The notes below the pieces were generated by a model. The model did not search any database. It was not told where the DNA came from and worked only from the letters and a program-made list of their open reading frames with translations. Both the position numbers and the translations under genes were made by a program. From Rhinopomastus cyanomelas (lineage: Eukaryota > Chordata > Aves > Bucerotiformes > Rhinopomastidae): 64,000 nucleotides of DNA. Where the stretch lies: NCBI GenBank assembly GCA_013400115.1, contig VXBP01007107.1, positions 744,001 to 808,000 on the forward strand, written 5' to 3'. This document shows, piece by piece, positions 1 to 13,900 of the stretch (position 1 is the stretch's first letter; every line of letters starts with the position of its first letter).

Positions 1-3000
1 GATACTCAGCTAAGGACTCCAAAACTGCTGAGGCAATATTACAGGCAATGCAGGGCAGGGAGACAGAGTGACTCTGAGAAAGCGTTACTTGAACAAAGCG
101 CTTCCTGACCTCTGTCACAGAGGAAGAACTAACTAGTTTGTTTCGAACAACAGTTTGAAAGATTATGGGACCAGAGGAGAAACCAAAGTGACCTTACGTG
201 CAGCTTTTCTTCTCTGATGGTTATCTGCTTGTTCTGAGCTGGAAGCAACACGTCCAGATTCCAAAGAGGATTTGTGAACCCGTCTCTCACCTTGCCAAAA
301 CACAGGCATTGTACAGCACATTCTGCATCACCAGTCACAGTTCCTGTCTATGTTCCCACATTTAACTTGATTTTTATATACATAAACCTTGAAGAAAGGC
401 TTCTGTTTCCTACCCTTTAGCTCTGTTTAAGGGAATTTTTAATAAGAAGTAGTCTTCTGAGGTTGCCCAAAGAGAATAAGAAAAACACTTCTTCCCTTCA
501 TATAGAAAAAGTCATTGTGGTTAATATAGTTTAGACAGATTTGGATCATGAAAAAGGTGAGTGTTTTCAACTCTGTTTACTCTTACTTAGCTATGGTTTT
601 TAGTCCCCAGTAAGGGAATGAACGCTATCCAAGAGGATTTGGACAAAAAGGGGATGAAAAAGACACTGTTATCCATACTACAGCCTGGCTCGGTGTCATC
701 AGAAGGCTTCTGTAGGTGAGCCAAAGACTCTCAAGCCAGCTGGCTTGCAGAAGAGCACTCCCACTCGTTGTGACTTGGGTCCCTAACTCATAATCCTGGA
801 CTAGACTTTTTGTGTCTATTCTTGCATAAAAGGGTGATGATGCTGCACCTAGGCCACTGAAATCCTCTACATATTTTGGAGGACAGCTTAGTCTTTGTGC
901 TAAACTCTTAGCCTCTCTACATTTGAGGCTGGGCAGAACATTTCCTAATTGCACAAGCCCTTAGACTGTGTCTAAAAGACCTGCAACACCAACTCCTGCT
1001 CAGTCTACAGAGGTCTTGGCTCCTGGTAGAGGCAGTCTCTCTCAAATAGCAGTTTTAAATCTTTCCAGGTTTCACAGCCTCACGGGCAGTGGTATTGGTG
1101 TTCTTATGCACTTCTTTTAAAAAGTGAAAAAAGAAAAAGCTATAAGGAATGCAGTCTGTAAAACACCAAAAAAAGCCCACAGCATTTTTTCTTTGTCTTT
1201 ATAGGAGACAATCTGCACTTTGAAAGGTCTTGCGTACGTATCCTGAAATAACCTAAAGCCACCCCTAATAATCACAGCCAGAAGCCAAGGAAAGGCACGG
1301 GGTGCACAATGTCTTTCAAAGTTCCTTTTTCTCCCAGTCTCATCTATTCAATGTACAACACCTCAGTCTGCTTTAGGAAGTGCTTGTAAGGTGATTCAAA
1401 ATCCTGACATGAAGAACTCGACGGCAACACAAAATGTCAGTTACTGCGAGCGTTGAGCTATGAAGCGGGCACCTTGAAATAGAACTGCTTTATTTTTAAA
1501 AGTTTACTGAAGTGCTAGAAGGCCTCTCAAAAAGGTTTTTAAGCAGACTGATGTTGTTGGCCTTTTCATAATGAATTGGGACAGTGTGTTTCCGCTCTCT
1601 TTGGAGAAGGCAGTCTCACTTCAGTCCCCACTGCAACTGCCTGCGATGTTTTCATTTTTTTTTTATTCGTGTACATTGATCTTAATACATAATTAAACAA
1701 CAGAATTACAATTATACGTGTTTCTTTAAAAAGAAAGGAAGAAGCTTATTTGTTTGCTTTTTTTGGTCTGCTGGACAATACAATGGTGGGAGCCTGTTTA
1801 TTACAACTTTTCCCACAGGCCTGCCCTTGGGAATAGCTCTCTATAAAATCCTGTTCTTGTGGCCCTACAGAAATAGATCTTAGTTACTTTTTTTAACTTG
1901 AAAATTATTACACTAGTCACTCTACTGCCAATGAGATAGAACAAAGCTGTGTCCTGTACTATGGTGCTAATTCCTCTTAATAGATCCGTATGCTTTCATA
2001 ATAAAATATTTTGGGTAAGTGGCTGAGCCACCAAGTGTCAAAACAAAGACTTACTAGATGCAGCATTCTCAGCATTTTTGCATGTCCTAGATGGAGGGGA
2101 ATTTTAAAATATAAGCCTGGTAATACCTGTCACCATCAGCCTAGCTGAGACATGGAGTACTTATTCTCCACCTCTAATGCTTAATACAATGCAAAGAGTA
2201 GGAAAATATTTATATAGCATCACAAAACATCCATAAACACACTGGCATGAAATGTATACAATCTTCAGAGCAGTCTTCAAGGAACACAAAACCTAGCCAA
2301 ACCCCAGAGATGCTAATGCAGATTCCTTGGGATTCTGTAGATCGTCTCCTGAAGCTGCACAAGTGCTGAGGCTTTAGAGACTATAAAGAGCTTGCCAGAA
2401 TTTGGCATGGGGATGGAAGAGGAAAACATCTTTTCACATAGGGAGGTTAGATTCAAAGTGACTTTTATCAGGGGAAGGTTTTTACATCTTTCTAAGACAT
2501 TCTGCATAATCCTCCCAGATCACAGATTTTTCTCAGCATTTAACTAAGAGAAATAATGGAATTGCAGCTCTTTCTCTCACCAGTGTCATTCTGTTTGCAC
2601 TTGCATATGCAAATTGCTTTCTGCTTGAAGTTCTGCAGAATCTGCTAGGGCCTTGTAAGGAAGGAAAAAAACACAAAATAGAAGAAAAGCAGATGGAAAA
2701 GTAGATGTAAGTTTTGCATAGGTGGCCACTTCTCATTTCTATGCAATGCGTTTATGCACAAGCTGCTAAGCCCAGGGTTGTAGCCAAGTATTCAGGCACA
2801 CTGTGATGGGCTGATGGGTGTAAAGCTGTTTGTAAGGCAGAAAAGGTTCTAACCCAAGCCAATAGTTTTCAGTTAAACAGATTATGTCACCTTATTTTTT
2901 TCGCATAACCAAAATGTTTACAAATATTACTTGCTCATATTTTTATTTTTTCAGAGAAGCATAGTCTAAGCTAAGCTAATTTCTTTCCTTTTTCACGTGC

Positions 3001-6000
3001 TTCAAAAATCCGGGTCTGTATTCCACATGACTTAATTGACACCCCTTTCAAAAACTCACTGAGAATGTTACATAAAGTGTCTCTCATAGCCTGCAAGGAC
3101 AACTGAGACATAAATTTCAGGAGTTCCGTAGAGGTAACACAAGACAAAGAACGAGGCACAAATTATTTTTCATTAGGCTCAGTTTATTACTATAACTCTT
3201 TACTGAGTGTAGGTATTTGAGCAAGGTTACATCATTGCTCAAATATCACATTTGAAATCCACAGTCATCCAGAGTGATCCTTTAATGTTTTGTCATTGAA
3301 ACTGCCTCTCAATGAAAACTTGGAAAAAAGCTCTAGTACATGTACCAAGTGTACGTCAGTATAATATGTGGTTGGCCAGTTAAATGTTTCTAGAAATTAT
3401 CAATATCAGTGTGCAGAGATACCATTCATTGACTTAGGAAGTAGGAAATGTTTCTGCCCTGCAGTGAATGATCTAGCTACTCACTCTGCTCACCTTGAAA
3501 ATAATCCTTCATTTGCTGCATGGAAAAATAAAGTTAGCCCTGGATCACACCCAAGAGACATTAACTTTTCCAGGTTAGATAAAGCAGATGCTCTTGTTTT
3601 GGCAGGAAAGTTGAAACTTTGCCCAAAATCTTGAGCCTTGCAGAGGACATCTATTCTGTTAAAACTTCAGTAGGAGAATTAAGGTATTTGTGGACTAGGA
3701 ACAGTAAATCCAGGATCTGCTTCTATGAATGTAGTTGGACAACAACAGATTGCTTACAAAACAGGCTTTGGGCAGGAAGGCTGTGAAGCATCTTAGCTTC
3801 CTAGCTGACCTCTGCAGGGTGGAATGGACCTTTAAAGCTAAGACACTTCTTTTTATTTCTGAATGTTTGCAAACAGTGCCATATATTTATATTTGCTAAA
3901 TTACCAAATACATTTGTTCGTTCTCATGTAGCCCAATTTGAGATAAAAGCTGATTTAAGTGAGTTGCCAGACCTCACAGCATGCGATGCTTGCTGACTTG
4001 ACAAGCTTGAAAGCACATCCTGGTGCAGACTGACAACCTTCAGTTCCCCAGTGCATTTCATTAAAGGATCTGAGAGCAGTGAGAACTTGCTTCCATTTTA
4101 GCTAAACAAGCTGATTTTAAAGATGCTAAAACAGATACCTGAGCAAAAAGGAGACTCTTCTGGTGAGGTGCTAATAAAATTTCTACCCAAATATAATCTC
4201 TGTCATGACATAAACCTGTACTGTAACGAACACTAATATGGAGTGTCTGTAATGTAACTTGCATTAGCCTGTCAATGCAAACCTGCAGCTCATCAATGCA
4301 ATGTGATAAAAGTATCTCTGCATTTTATTTAATTTCAACTCCCCTTTACACCTGTATGGTCAAGATAACAGAGTAGGTTTAGGAAGGCACTTTCTCAATG
4401 TATATACTTTATTGCAAACCACTCTGGGAATGCTCTTCAGGAACAATAGTGCTATGAAAAGGACTATAGTTATCATCCCTGCCTCCCGGCAAACCCATTG
4501 TTCGTGTACTTTGATACTGAGAAAAAAAACAATGCTTTAGATTTTTTCAAAAGAGCTTGTAAGAATAGGACACACATGACACTTACCTGTGTGTTGTTTT
4601 TAAAAACAAAATAACTTTTGGTTCAAACAGGAGAGGCAAGCACAGACTGGCACAGAACACCTGCCCAGCAATGAAAGGAGCCGAAGCCCTCATCCCAAAC
4701 TGAAGAGGTTTATCCAAAATATAACTTTTTAAGAAAGACTTACAAAGCTTTGTGCTTGAAAAAAGAGATGCCACAAGTGTCACAAAATTAAAATACTTAA
4801 AAGTCAGTGAAACAAATAAATGTGTTCAAAAATAACATCTTTAAATTTAAAGCTTAGTTGGCAAAGTTGTACCATCCTTGCTAACAATGGTAGGCGTCGC
4901 AAAAAGATACAGGTAGGTACAAGTGATTATATAAATATCCACCCACCTTCACATTAAAGCGCTTCCAATGCTAACTGAAGGCAGTGTTTATAAACACAAA
5001 TAAGATTTTTCACTTTACCAAATGTGCAGACTCATCTGTACCCCTTCTCTGTCTTGCCCATGCCTCCACTGCTCTGCTTGACCCCTGCCCTATGCTGCTG
5101 CTCCCTCCTGGCATTCCAGCAGACATGCAGATTCCTTCCAGCCTGCCATGGTCTTGCTCACATCATACTCTCCTTGGGGTTTCTATGAGTGTGGTAACTT
5201 CTAACACTCATCCTAGACCCTCGTATGTGCACGTGCCCTTTGCACACCTGTAACACTGCCCAGCTCTCCCAAATAACTCTCTCAATCTGACAGCTTTTTC
5301 CTTTCCCTTCTGTGCCTCCTTTGCCTATGGAGACTTGCCCTCTGCTGCCATCACAACTTTTTAAGGCCTTTCAACCCCCCCTCTACTTTCATCAAAAACA
5401 TCCCTTGTTTGGAAGTAAGTGACTAAAATAGAGTATCCCACCTACTTCCTTCTGAATTTTTTTACTAGTTGGTTGCCATGGTACCGAAGGCTTCTGGGGA
5501 CTGGCTAGCATTCTGTCCCTTGGCGCTCACTGCCCGGACTCGCGTATCTCTACTCTGTTCTCGTTCTCCTAAGTACGTGACTTGAGGGTCATGTAAAATA
5601 TTTCCCAGCTGGAGCAGAACTCTTTGCACAGAGAAAGGCGTAATTCGGTGGTCTGTGCAAACCAGCAAGACCGAGAAGGAGAAACAGAAGGTAGGGAGCT
5701 AGAGACACCATGTTTTAAAGTGCAGTTGTGAAGTGTCAAATATGAAAATACTTTCCTTTTGCAAGCACAAACTGTTTTAGCCATGAAAACCAGTCCATCC
5801 TCAACAGATCTGCGAGGGCTCACTGCCCTTGAAGACTAACACAAAAGAGAGAATGTTTACTTGTAGGCCAAGACTTTTTACAAGCTGGGACACAAGGGTC
5901 CAAGGGCAATTAGAACACATGAAGAAAAGTCACTTTTTCTTACTGAGACCATCTGGACTCTTTCAAAGCCTTTGAGATTTATGCACCCAAAGGCCATCTT

Positions 6001-7970
6001 CAGGCTATGGTCTGGGGAAGTTGCTCAGAGGAAGTATACACATAGAAGCCATGGTCCTGATTGGCCTTTCCAGGCAGCTGAGGAATAAAGTTTCACCTAA
6101 AATAGTAAACTTTAGCCATAAAGAAGTTAAAAAAATGAAAGCTGTTTGTCTTCTGCCTTCATAATAATTAGTCACAATTAATTAAGTGGAAAGCAAGGTG
6201 TCTATGAAAGACAAAAAATTATTCTCCATTGGGAGAGGACAAAAAAATCTGACTGACTTTTGGTGTCCTGTAGACCCGTGATGCCAGGCATCATTCCCAA
6301 ATACTTCCCTGTAAAACTTTCTGCTTCTTACAAGAGCCGTTTCTTTAGATCAGGAAGCTTCTGCCAACATCTCTGTCATTCTAAGTGCAGTTCAAGGTCC
6401 ACATGGGAGTGGACAACTATGGATTTGGTGGACATGTGGAAATGCTTCCCATATATTAGGAGCAAGGAGAAGAACTGCTCTAATCTGTCTGGTCTGAAAA
6501 ATATTTGAAACCTGTAGAGTTCTGAAGCTCTCTAAATCCCATCCCTGGTGCCCTCTGACAGTGTAAGGCAAGATTGTCTTTCTTTCACCAAGTCCTGTGT
6601 AATGAATTTGTTACACACTAGTCATAAGAAGTGCTGCTAGGCTTGTGCCATGTTTGTGCCTTTGGAGACATTTGATGTTATCAAATGATGGTCCCACTCA
6701 GGCTAGTGGATGTTCCCTTTTGTTTGGCGTCACAAAAATATAAGGCCTGTGAATATTGTCTTTTTTTCCACATCTGAATCAGAACCTTAAATATTCTTTC
6801 TTTTTTGCAGAGGGATAAACTTTCTTCTATCCTCACAAATCTCTGAGAACATAAATGTGTTGCCATAGACCTCCTTTCTAAGAATGTTTTACCCTCTGGA
6901 CTCCTGTTATAGGTCTGCTTGACCTTCTAATTTTTGTGACAGAAGTGTTTCCTCTCTGTTCTTCCTCTGTCTCTGTTCTTTCTCTCCTCCAAACTGTTGC
7001 TCTCAAACCTTGATCTTGCTGCAAAGGTGTTTTCACCTTTCCCAACCTCTGAATCTCCTACCTTCATACAACAGTTCAGCATCTGATCACAGATGCAAAC
7101 AGATGTGAAGAGCTTTCCAGACATTTATATCCTTTCTCTTCCATGGAAAGGAATCTTCTTGAAGATTTATGTGTCCATTTGAGACAAGTGCTATTAGATT
7201 TAAGTGAAGTCATTCAGAACTATGTATCCGCCATGCAAACTGCTCCTGAAAATGCTGTGGGGGACATGGTCATAATATTTTAGCTTAGCGATATTTCAGC
7301 TGCCGACATATTCCAAAAGGTGTTTGAAGAGCTGGGAAATAAGATAGGAAGTAGGAAATTAGAAAGAGTTTAGCCTTTAGGATGACTGTTGTATAAAGCA
7401 GAGTAATACTTGCGTCCGGGTGATTTTGTAACTTGTAGTATATAAGTATGATGCTAATGTCAAGAGTTTAGAAGTCTGCAGCCTTCAAAATTTGTGCTAC
7501 TTATTAATCTGACAACATTCATGCTGTCACACCATTCTCAGTGTGGTACCATGCATTTCTTTCTCACACATTCACAGCTATTCTGTCACTTCCATGAGAC
7601 AGAGAGTTTGATCTCCAGAGCTACAATATACAGGAAAAATTAAGGCTTGGCACTTAAACTAAGGAGAGTATAAGGTCTGCTGGAGAGACCTGTGCAAAGC
7701 TGTGGCCAATCCTTTCTTCATTACATAAACTGCTTCAGCACATACTTCTGACTACAGAGTGGAGAGGTGGCAGTTCCCTGTTTATGTCACACTGGCAGAT
7801 GATACTGCAATATATACTGAGCTAACGACAGACTTCTTGAATAATGCATCACACAAAGCTGTGTGCAGATCCTGTATGCAATCAAGTGTTTTGTCTCTAA
7901 CTACCAAAATAATGGGAAGTAGGTAAGATTATTGTGCTGGTTTAATTTGAAGATTAAAGAAATTAAAGAT
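1..7970. other. Unique AT-rich DNA, no recognisable gene
   Basis: I see no repeat of a family I can name and no convincing exon chain. Scattered open frames of 60-110 codons occur on both strands, the longest being 109 codons on the minus strand at 625-954. They carry no motif I recognise. A short pyrimidine-rich patch lies near 6938-6990. A weak FN3-like remnant at 5465-5700 is listed separately. Confidence 0.6.
5465..5700 (-). pseudogene. Possible degenerate fibronectin-III-like exon remnant
   Basis: Two overlapping minus-strand frames read as one broken protein segment. The upstream frame includes TTELRLSLCKEF and ends at a stop near 5569. The downstream frame continues with VTYLGERE, then RVRAVSAKGQNAS and SPEAFGT, and stops at 5465. 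The run R-V-R-A-V-S with a following G and S resembles the F-G strands of an FN3 domain, as in class II cytokine receptors. That is a family-level impression, not a match I can verify. A shift of frame is needed, and there is no supporting exon chain. The patch keeps several CpG dinucleotides (around 5520-5580), unusual for this AT-rich background. It could equally be chance. Confidence 0.2.
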
Positions 7971-8225
7971 AGAATCATAGAATCACTAGGGACTTTAAAG
8001 GACCTCAAAGATTATCTGGCCCCATCCCTCTGCCAGAGCAGGACCACCTAGACCAAGTCACACAGGAACATATCCAGGCAGATTTTAAGTGTTTCCAGAG
8101 AGGGAGACTCCACCACAACATCCCTGGGCAGCCCGTTCATCAATCCATACACTTTCAGTAGGGAAAGACAATGCAAAAAGAAGCTGAAAGAACTACATGT
8201 CTTTCAGTGCACCAGTATGTCTAAA
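7971..8225 (-). mobile_element. CR1 LINE 3' fragment
   Basis: It begins with the antisense CR1 tail (AGAATCATAGAATCA). It continues through the antisense 3' UTR (GGACCTCAAAGATTATCTGG, then CCACCTAGACCAAGTCACAC) and the antisense end of ORF2 (GGGAGACTCCACCACAACAT, CCCTGGGCAGCC). Homology fades after about 8165. It is a 5'-truncated, moderately diverged copy with no coding capacity. Confidence 0.9.
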
Positions 8226-10352
8226 CGGGAACAACATCTATGCATCTGATAACAACATAAGCATAAAAGTCAGGATTTAAAAGACTGACTTTGCAATAAG
8301 ATTAGCTCCAAAGGAACATGGCTAATCTTCTAAAACACTGTTAATGTTCCTCCGCAAAACGTGTTAGAGAAAAACCATCTACTTTGCTTCTGTACAGAGA
8401 CACTAAATGATTAAAATACCATATAGCATTTTATTCCTTAACAGATAAAGTAGGCAAATAATCTTGTGGCTAACTGGCAGCTTGACTGTGTCAGGTCATA
8501 CTCAGAGCAATATATAAGTATCAGATGCCCTATTGAGAAAGGCCTGTTTTAATGGGAGGCAACAGTTATGTAGCTAATATTTTAAAAAGATTTAGAAAGT
8601 AATAAAACGTGCCTTTACAGTGCATGCTAAAATGTTGTCTAAATGTATTTTGAGGATTGTCAGTACCTGTTTAGCTGGGCCAGAAGATTAAATATTTGGT
8701 CACATTTCAATGATGTTAGGTACAAACCAAAGAGTTGTCAACTATTATTATGGAGAATATATCAGCCTACATTTGAAATCCACAATAGACTGATCAGACA
8801 TGTTAGAAAGAATTTCCAGTGACTTAAATTGAAGCTGAAGTTAAAAGTGAAGCACATTATTGGGTTAAAGCTTTTTAACTGAGAATTATATTGATAGCAA
8901 TTCATTTTTTAAATGGGCTTCTTAGAGTAAAGAAGATAACAGTAGGACTTTTAATCTCATTAGAGTAAGTGTCTTGTTAATAATCTTGTCTGATTGCTCT
9001 GTATTTAGTTAGAAGTGTAACAGTTAAAACTTTGTCTGGAAATACTGGTAAGATTATCTCCATGTAGTGCACATTCACCTGCAAAGTGAACTCTTTGTGA
9101 AAACCAGAAACCTTTACCTGCTTTGCCTGGCAAACATGTGCTATCTTTTTAAGACCAGACTTGTAACTAGATCTAACAGTGCATTTGTGCTCAGAGAATG
9201 AGGAAGATGCTTTTGCAATCAGAGACATTACCTCCCTCGACTGAAAGACAGAATTAAACTTTGACTTCTCACTTCCTCTACAAGTATTTTAATCACATCA
9301 GAAGCAAAAGATTTCCTACCCATTGTATTTTAATAAATTCATTTTGAGACAAATCCAAGGTTAGAAAACCATATTCATTGCATACATCTACTAGGTTGGG
9401 TCCTTCACTGTTTGCCTTCCAACGGCTTTTTGGAAACCCACTCCAGGAGGCGTTTGCTCACTTGCTTCAGTAAAGACAGTACGTTACGTTCACAATACAG
9501 TTCTTATAAATGTGTCTAAGAAATTGTCAGGTTGAAATGGGAAAGCAGCATCTATGTGTGTACTTTCATGGTTGCTGCTGAGCATTCCAGATGATACTTT
9601 GCCATTTGGGCAGACAGCAGAAGTACTGCAGTCCTGAAATCATGAGTCAGTACACTGGGTAATTTTAAAGTATAACAGTAAAGGCACACATTTTACAACA
9701 TGGGGAATGACCTTGATGAGACCAGCATGAATGTCCCATCCATTTGAAAAAAAAAGTGGGAGAGAGGAACACACCCTTAGCTGTGAGAGAAAAGCCAAAT
9801 GGCCTTTATGTTTGGGGACTCCTTTGGCACACTCTTTTAACTGGCCTGTGAATCAGATTAGTACCAACCACGTTAAATTGTTATACTTCTGTCAAATTCA
9901 CCAGGGAATTCTCAGATCCTGAAGTGCCTTTTTTTTTAAAAATGAGACTTGTAAATGCATTTACAAAGTGAAGAGCCTGATTCTTTATTGCTGTAACTTG
10001 GCGTAGTTCCACTGATTTCAAAACTCTACAGCTGATTTACACCAGATCAGTGTGGACCAGTGAAGCTCACAAGGAAGACTACTGAAGCAAAGACTGTTGA
10101 AACGTGAGAGATCTTGTGGTTTAGGCTTAGCCTAGCACTGGGAGGCTAGCACAGATGTGTAGAGGTTGTGTCAATGGCCCTACTGACATAGCAGATCAAG
10201 CAGTCTCCATTCTTAGCATTCTACTAATGTCTAAGACTGTTTGCAAAAGGGATAGGCTGCTGAGCTTCAGCCTTTCTTTCTTACTTCCCTTCTTTAAATT
10301 CTTCATTCTACCTTTCTTAGAGTTAGACTTAAGTTTAGGGGTTATGATTTGA
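8226..10352. other. Unique AT-rich DNA, nothing recognised
   Basis: Only short open frames are seen, without motifs. The last 90 bases become pyrimidine-rich and lead into the tract at 10353. Confidence 0.5.
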
Positions 10353-10452
10353 GCCTTTCTTCCTTTCTTCTTCTCTCTTTTTCTCTCTCTCACTTTCTTG
10401 CCCACTTTCTAGATTTCTTTCTTGTCTTCTTTTCTTCTCCTCTTCCTTTCTT
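10353..10452 (+). repeat. Polypyrimidine (CT-rich) tract
   Basis: About 100 bases are almost entirely C and T on the plus strand, with TTCTTCTTCTCTC and CTCTCTCTCAC runs. A second pyrimidine-rich block lies just before it at about 10268-10320. It is low-complexity, homopurine-homopyrimidine DNA. The 65-69 codon frames across it are a by-product of the composition. Confidence 0.85.
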
Positions 10453-10781
10453 AGTAACTTTGCTCAAACTTGCATAAACATCCTGTAGCTAATTATTCTG
10501 CAGTAGTCAGGAGCACAATTTGAAACTCTGCCAGACATAGTGACTGGTTTCGCACTTAACTAACCAGACAGGTATCACATCTTTGCAGACTTAATTTGTC
10601 ATAATTAAAATTGATACAGGAATCTTTTACACGGGACTTTTGTTGAAAGGTGCTGATTGAAGCCAAAATTTTTATGTTGTTACCTAGTTCTAGGATGAGA
10701 TATTGGTGACATCTAGTCCTCCTGGAATGAACCATGTCTGCAGCAGCCCTACATGGACTAGAGCATCTCAGCATATACCTA

Positions 10782-10928
10782 TGGTGGTTGTGGAGTCTCC
10801 TTCACTGGAGATGTTCAAGGCCCACCTGGATGTGTTCCTGTGTGACTTGGTCTAGGTGATCCTGCTGTTGCAGGGGAATTGGACTAGATGATCTTTCTAG
10901 GTCCCTTCCAATCCCTAATGATTCTATG
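10782..10928 (+). mobile_element. CR1 LINE 3' fragment
   Basis: Sense CR1. It starts in the end of ORF2 (GTTGTGGAGTCTCCTTCACT) and passes through TTCAAGGCCCACCTGGA and GGTCTAGGTGATCCTGCTG. It ends at TTCCAATCCCTAATGATTCT. It has one tail octamer only and is 5'-truncated. Confidence 0.92.
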
Positions 10929-13900
10929 AGGACTCTAGCAGCTCCTACATTTAGTCACTTGTTCTATCTGCATTTTCTACAAATTAATACTGATAATTGG
11001 CTTTGCTCCTCTTTCATGACTCACTTTAAATAAACAAAATAAAAAGTTTAATTAAGTAGGAGCAAGGTTTCTTTGATTTGTGGGAGAACCAGCTTGGCCA
11101 TGACACACTATGTGAATGGTTTGACTACTCAGTGCTTTGCCCTCTTGCAGAGGTGTGAGAAAATTCAGTTTCAGCTATACCAAATACACCAAAATTCCCT
11201 TAAGCCACATTTAAACATGACGTGGCTTGACTTCCACCAAGCAACTTAAAACTTCAGGCTCTGATGCTCTCAATCCTCTACTGCATTTTCTTTTATGCAA
11301 AACAAGGTTCAGATGTGCTCCCTGATCTTAGCGGTCCTTTTTGCAAAGTAGGTGAAGAGAAGCAGGCCTAGACAAAAACAGAGATTTGGACAAATTATTT
11401 TACATAACTCCTATTCCTGAGTGGGCCCTCAAATTCATAGAAAACATTGTATATTTTTATTATTCTTGTACTTTCACTTTGTAACAGAAATGTCTGGGAC
11501 AAAAAAAAAGTTTCTTTATGGATTAATGGTGTCAATCATCAAAGCTATCAAAATATTGTGGTTGCTAATGATAGCGAGTATGATCAGCACATGGCAGAAC
11601 ACAACTTTGCCAAAGCAAGTGATGTGTTCCTTTTTGGTGTAACATGCACATTTTTTGAAAGATTTTCAAACGTCTTACTTTTCTACCCCATGAACAGTTA
11701 CAAAAACAAGCTGGATATGCTCTTGGTGTCATTGCACTTTTGCCTTACAAATGCCTCAATCAAATGTCACTTATCAAAAACCGTCATGAGCAGGGTGTTC
11801 CAAGACCATTCAAACTCTTCTTGAAAAAGTGTTACAGGTATACAGACATGACCTAGAGCAAAGGAAAACAGCCCCAAGATTATAACCACAAAAGACCTAA
11901 ATGGCAAAAGTTGGATGTAAACACCCGGATAAGAACACTAAATCACTTTTCAGTTACAGGCAAATCCTCAAGGCACTAAAATAGGAAACTTTTGCAAATA
12001 AAAACCCCAAAGTTTAACCTCTGGGTATGGCCAGAAGTGACGTATCTCACCTTCTGCTAGACATCTGCATCATGTCTAAGCCAAAATTCAGAGACCGGAC
12101 ATTTGTCTCATCCTATTGGACCCAAAGGGAAAAAGCATAGATGGTACATTCAGTATTGCTTGAGATATAAGGGATTAAAGGTGTCTAGTCCTTTCTCTGC
12201 TGCATATCAAACACTATCTCTTGGAAAGAATCAGATCTAGTCTTTCACAGCTAAGCATCACACGAGAAAACTAGTGTTGTTCTGTGCTCCATCTACTAGC
12301 ATTCCAGAGTGGGTATGTCTGCTTCAGTACTTTGCTGTATCTTGCCTAGGGCTAATTCCTACTCCTCCCCGCCACTACTCTGTAGATTTAACTGTTAAAA
12401 CCTACATTTTCATCTTTTGTGCTTTCAGAACGCTAATTTTTGAGAGAACTTGTTAACCTGGATTGTGTCTACCATCCCGGGTGAAAATCATGGGTTTTGT
12501 ATGTCCAGGAATTAGGTTTATTATTATTACCCATTTGAGCTGCACAACTTTACAAAGTAGACTTAAATATTAATGAGACAAGAGAACATAAGAAAGACTG
12601 AAATCCTGAGGGTATTCACCTGGGAAGGAGATGAACTGGACTCCAACACCTGCTCCAACTAATATTTTAAATTATTTTTTTAATTTGTCTGTGGTTCAGT
12701 GAATATCTCCATGTAAAGCTTACAGCTTCCCTCAGATGTGTTTGAGAAAATCATAGCCAAGAGCACTTCCTACTGAAGATGAGAAAACATTCAACCAAAT
12801 TGTGCCATACAATTTCTTACACAGAAAATTGGCAGCTGTTTCTGTTGCCCTACTGCCCTTCTGTGACGCTGTACATGCCACAAGGCTAAAATACACACAC
12901 ACAACACTAAAAGAGATTATACAGAGCTCCCAGTGCTAAAGGAATGGACAGTAAGTCAGGAGGATTCATTCCTTTCCTAGGCTTCCAAATTATCCTCATT
13001 GTAGGACACCCTGGGTTTCAATGGTACTGCCAAATAAAGTCCCAAATCATTTTCATTTTACATAAAGCTGTCTGCTGTTAGCTGTTAGTGATTTTGATTG
13101 CTGTCACTGAAACGGGTCAGGAAGCCTTTGCTTTGCAATCTGTGACTGTATTGTCATGCCAAAACCAATCATACTTTCCTAACTTCTGCTGCAAACTGAG
13201 TTATTGCAAAATTGTGTCAGACATGGGAACACAACTAAGGTATAAGACTCATCTCCACAAAGAATAATTTGTTTTCTGATGGGAACAAGTGGTAATTGTC
13301 TCTACTGGGAATCCAGTACAATGATTGTCTAGTAATATATTACTATTTAACAATCCCCCTGTGTGCTTTCAAGTAGAAGAATTATACATGGATTGCTTTG
13401 TAAGCAGTGTTCTTTTATTGCCTCCTTGATGTTAGAAGAAGCTGTTCTATAAAATTTATGCTAAATATCACTTTTTCAGTTCATATTGCACCCTAGAGAA
13501 GTTAAAGTTTAATCATCGATACACAAGGGAATTTTCAGAAAGAAATGGAAACTTGATTTCAGGGGAAGACAAGATCAAACGATGTTCACTAGAGACATGT
13601 ATTGCATAATTAACAATTAAAGAATGCCACTTATGCCATATTGGCTTGATTAATTATATTCTCCAGCAAAATTATTGACATTAATAACCAATTAATAGTC
13701 TGTGAAAGGCTTCACTGTGATATTCTAAAATGAAAAACTTACTGGAATATGAGTCACCCTTTAACAGAAAACACTTTTTATTACAAAAGCATTTCTCAGA
13801 ATGGCTGAAACCATTCTAAGACAGAAGGACCAGGCACGAATATGTGACCAATAATAACTCATCTCTGATTCTCCATTACATTAAAAACATTGTTTTATAC

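Noticed and set aside
625..954. 109-codon minus-strand frame
   Set aside because: The composition looks acceptable but there is no recognisable motif, no exon neighbours and no Kozak support.
5465..5500. Minus-strand ACCATGGCAACC, a strong Kozak-like start
   Set aside because: The frame after the ATG is MATN followed by a stop, so it cannot start a protein.
10155..10405. 65-69 codon frames rich in F/L/S or K/R
   Set aside because: They are produced by the polypyrimidine tract composition, not by coding constraint.
11447..11824. 125-codon plus-strand frame
   Set aside because: It is the longest frame in non-repeat AT-rich DNA, but I recognise no domain and see no splice or promoter context. 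A chance frame of this length is plausible in 64 kb.
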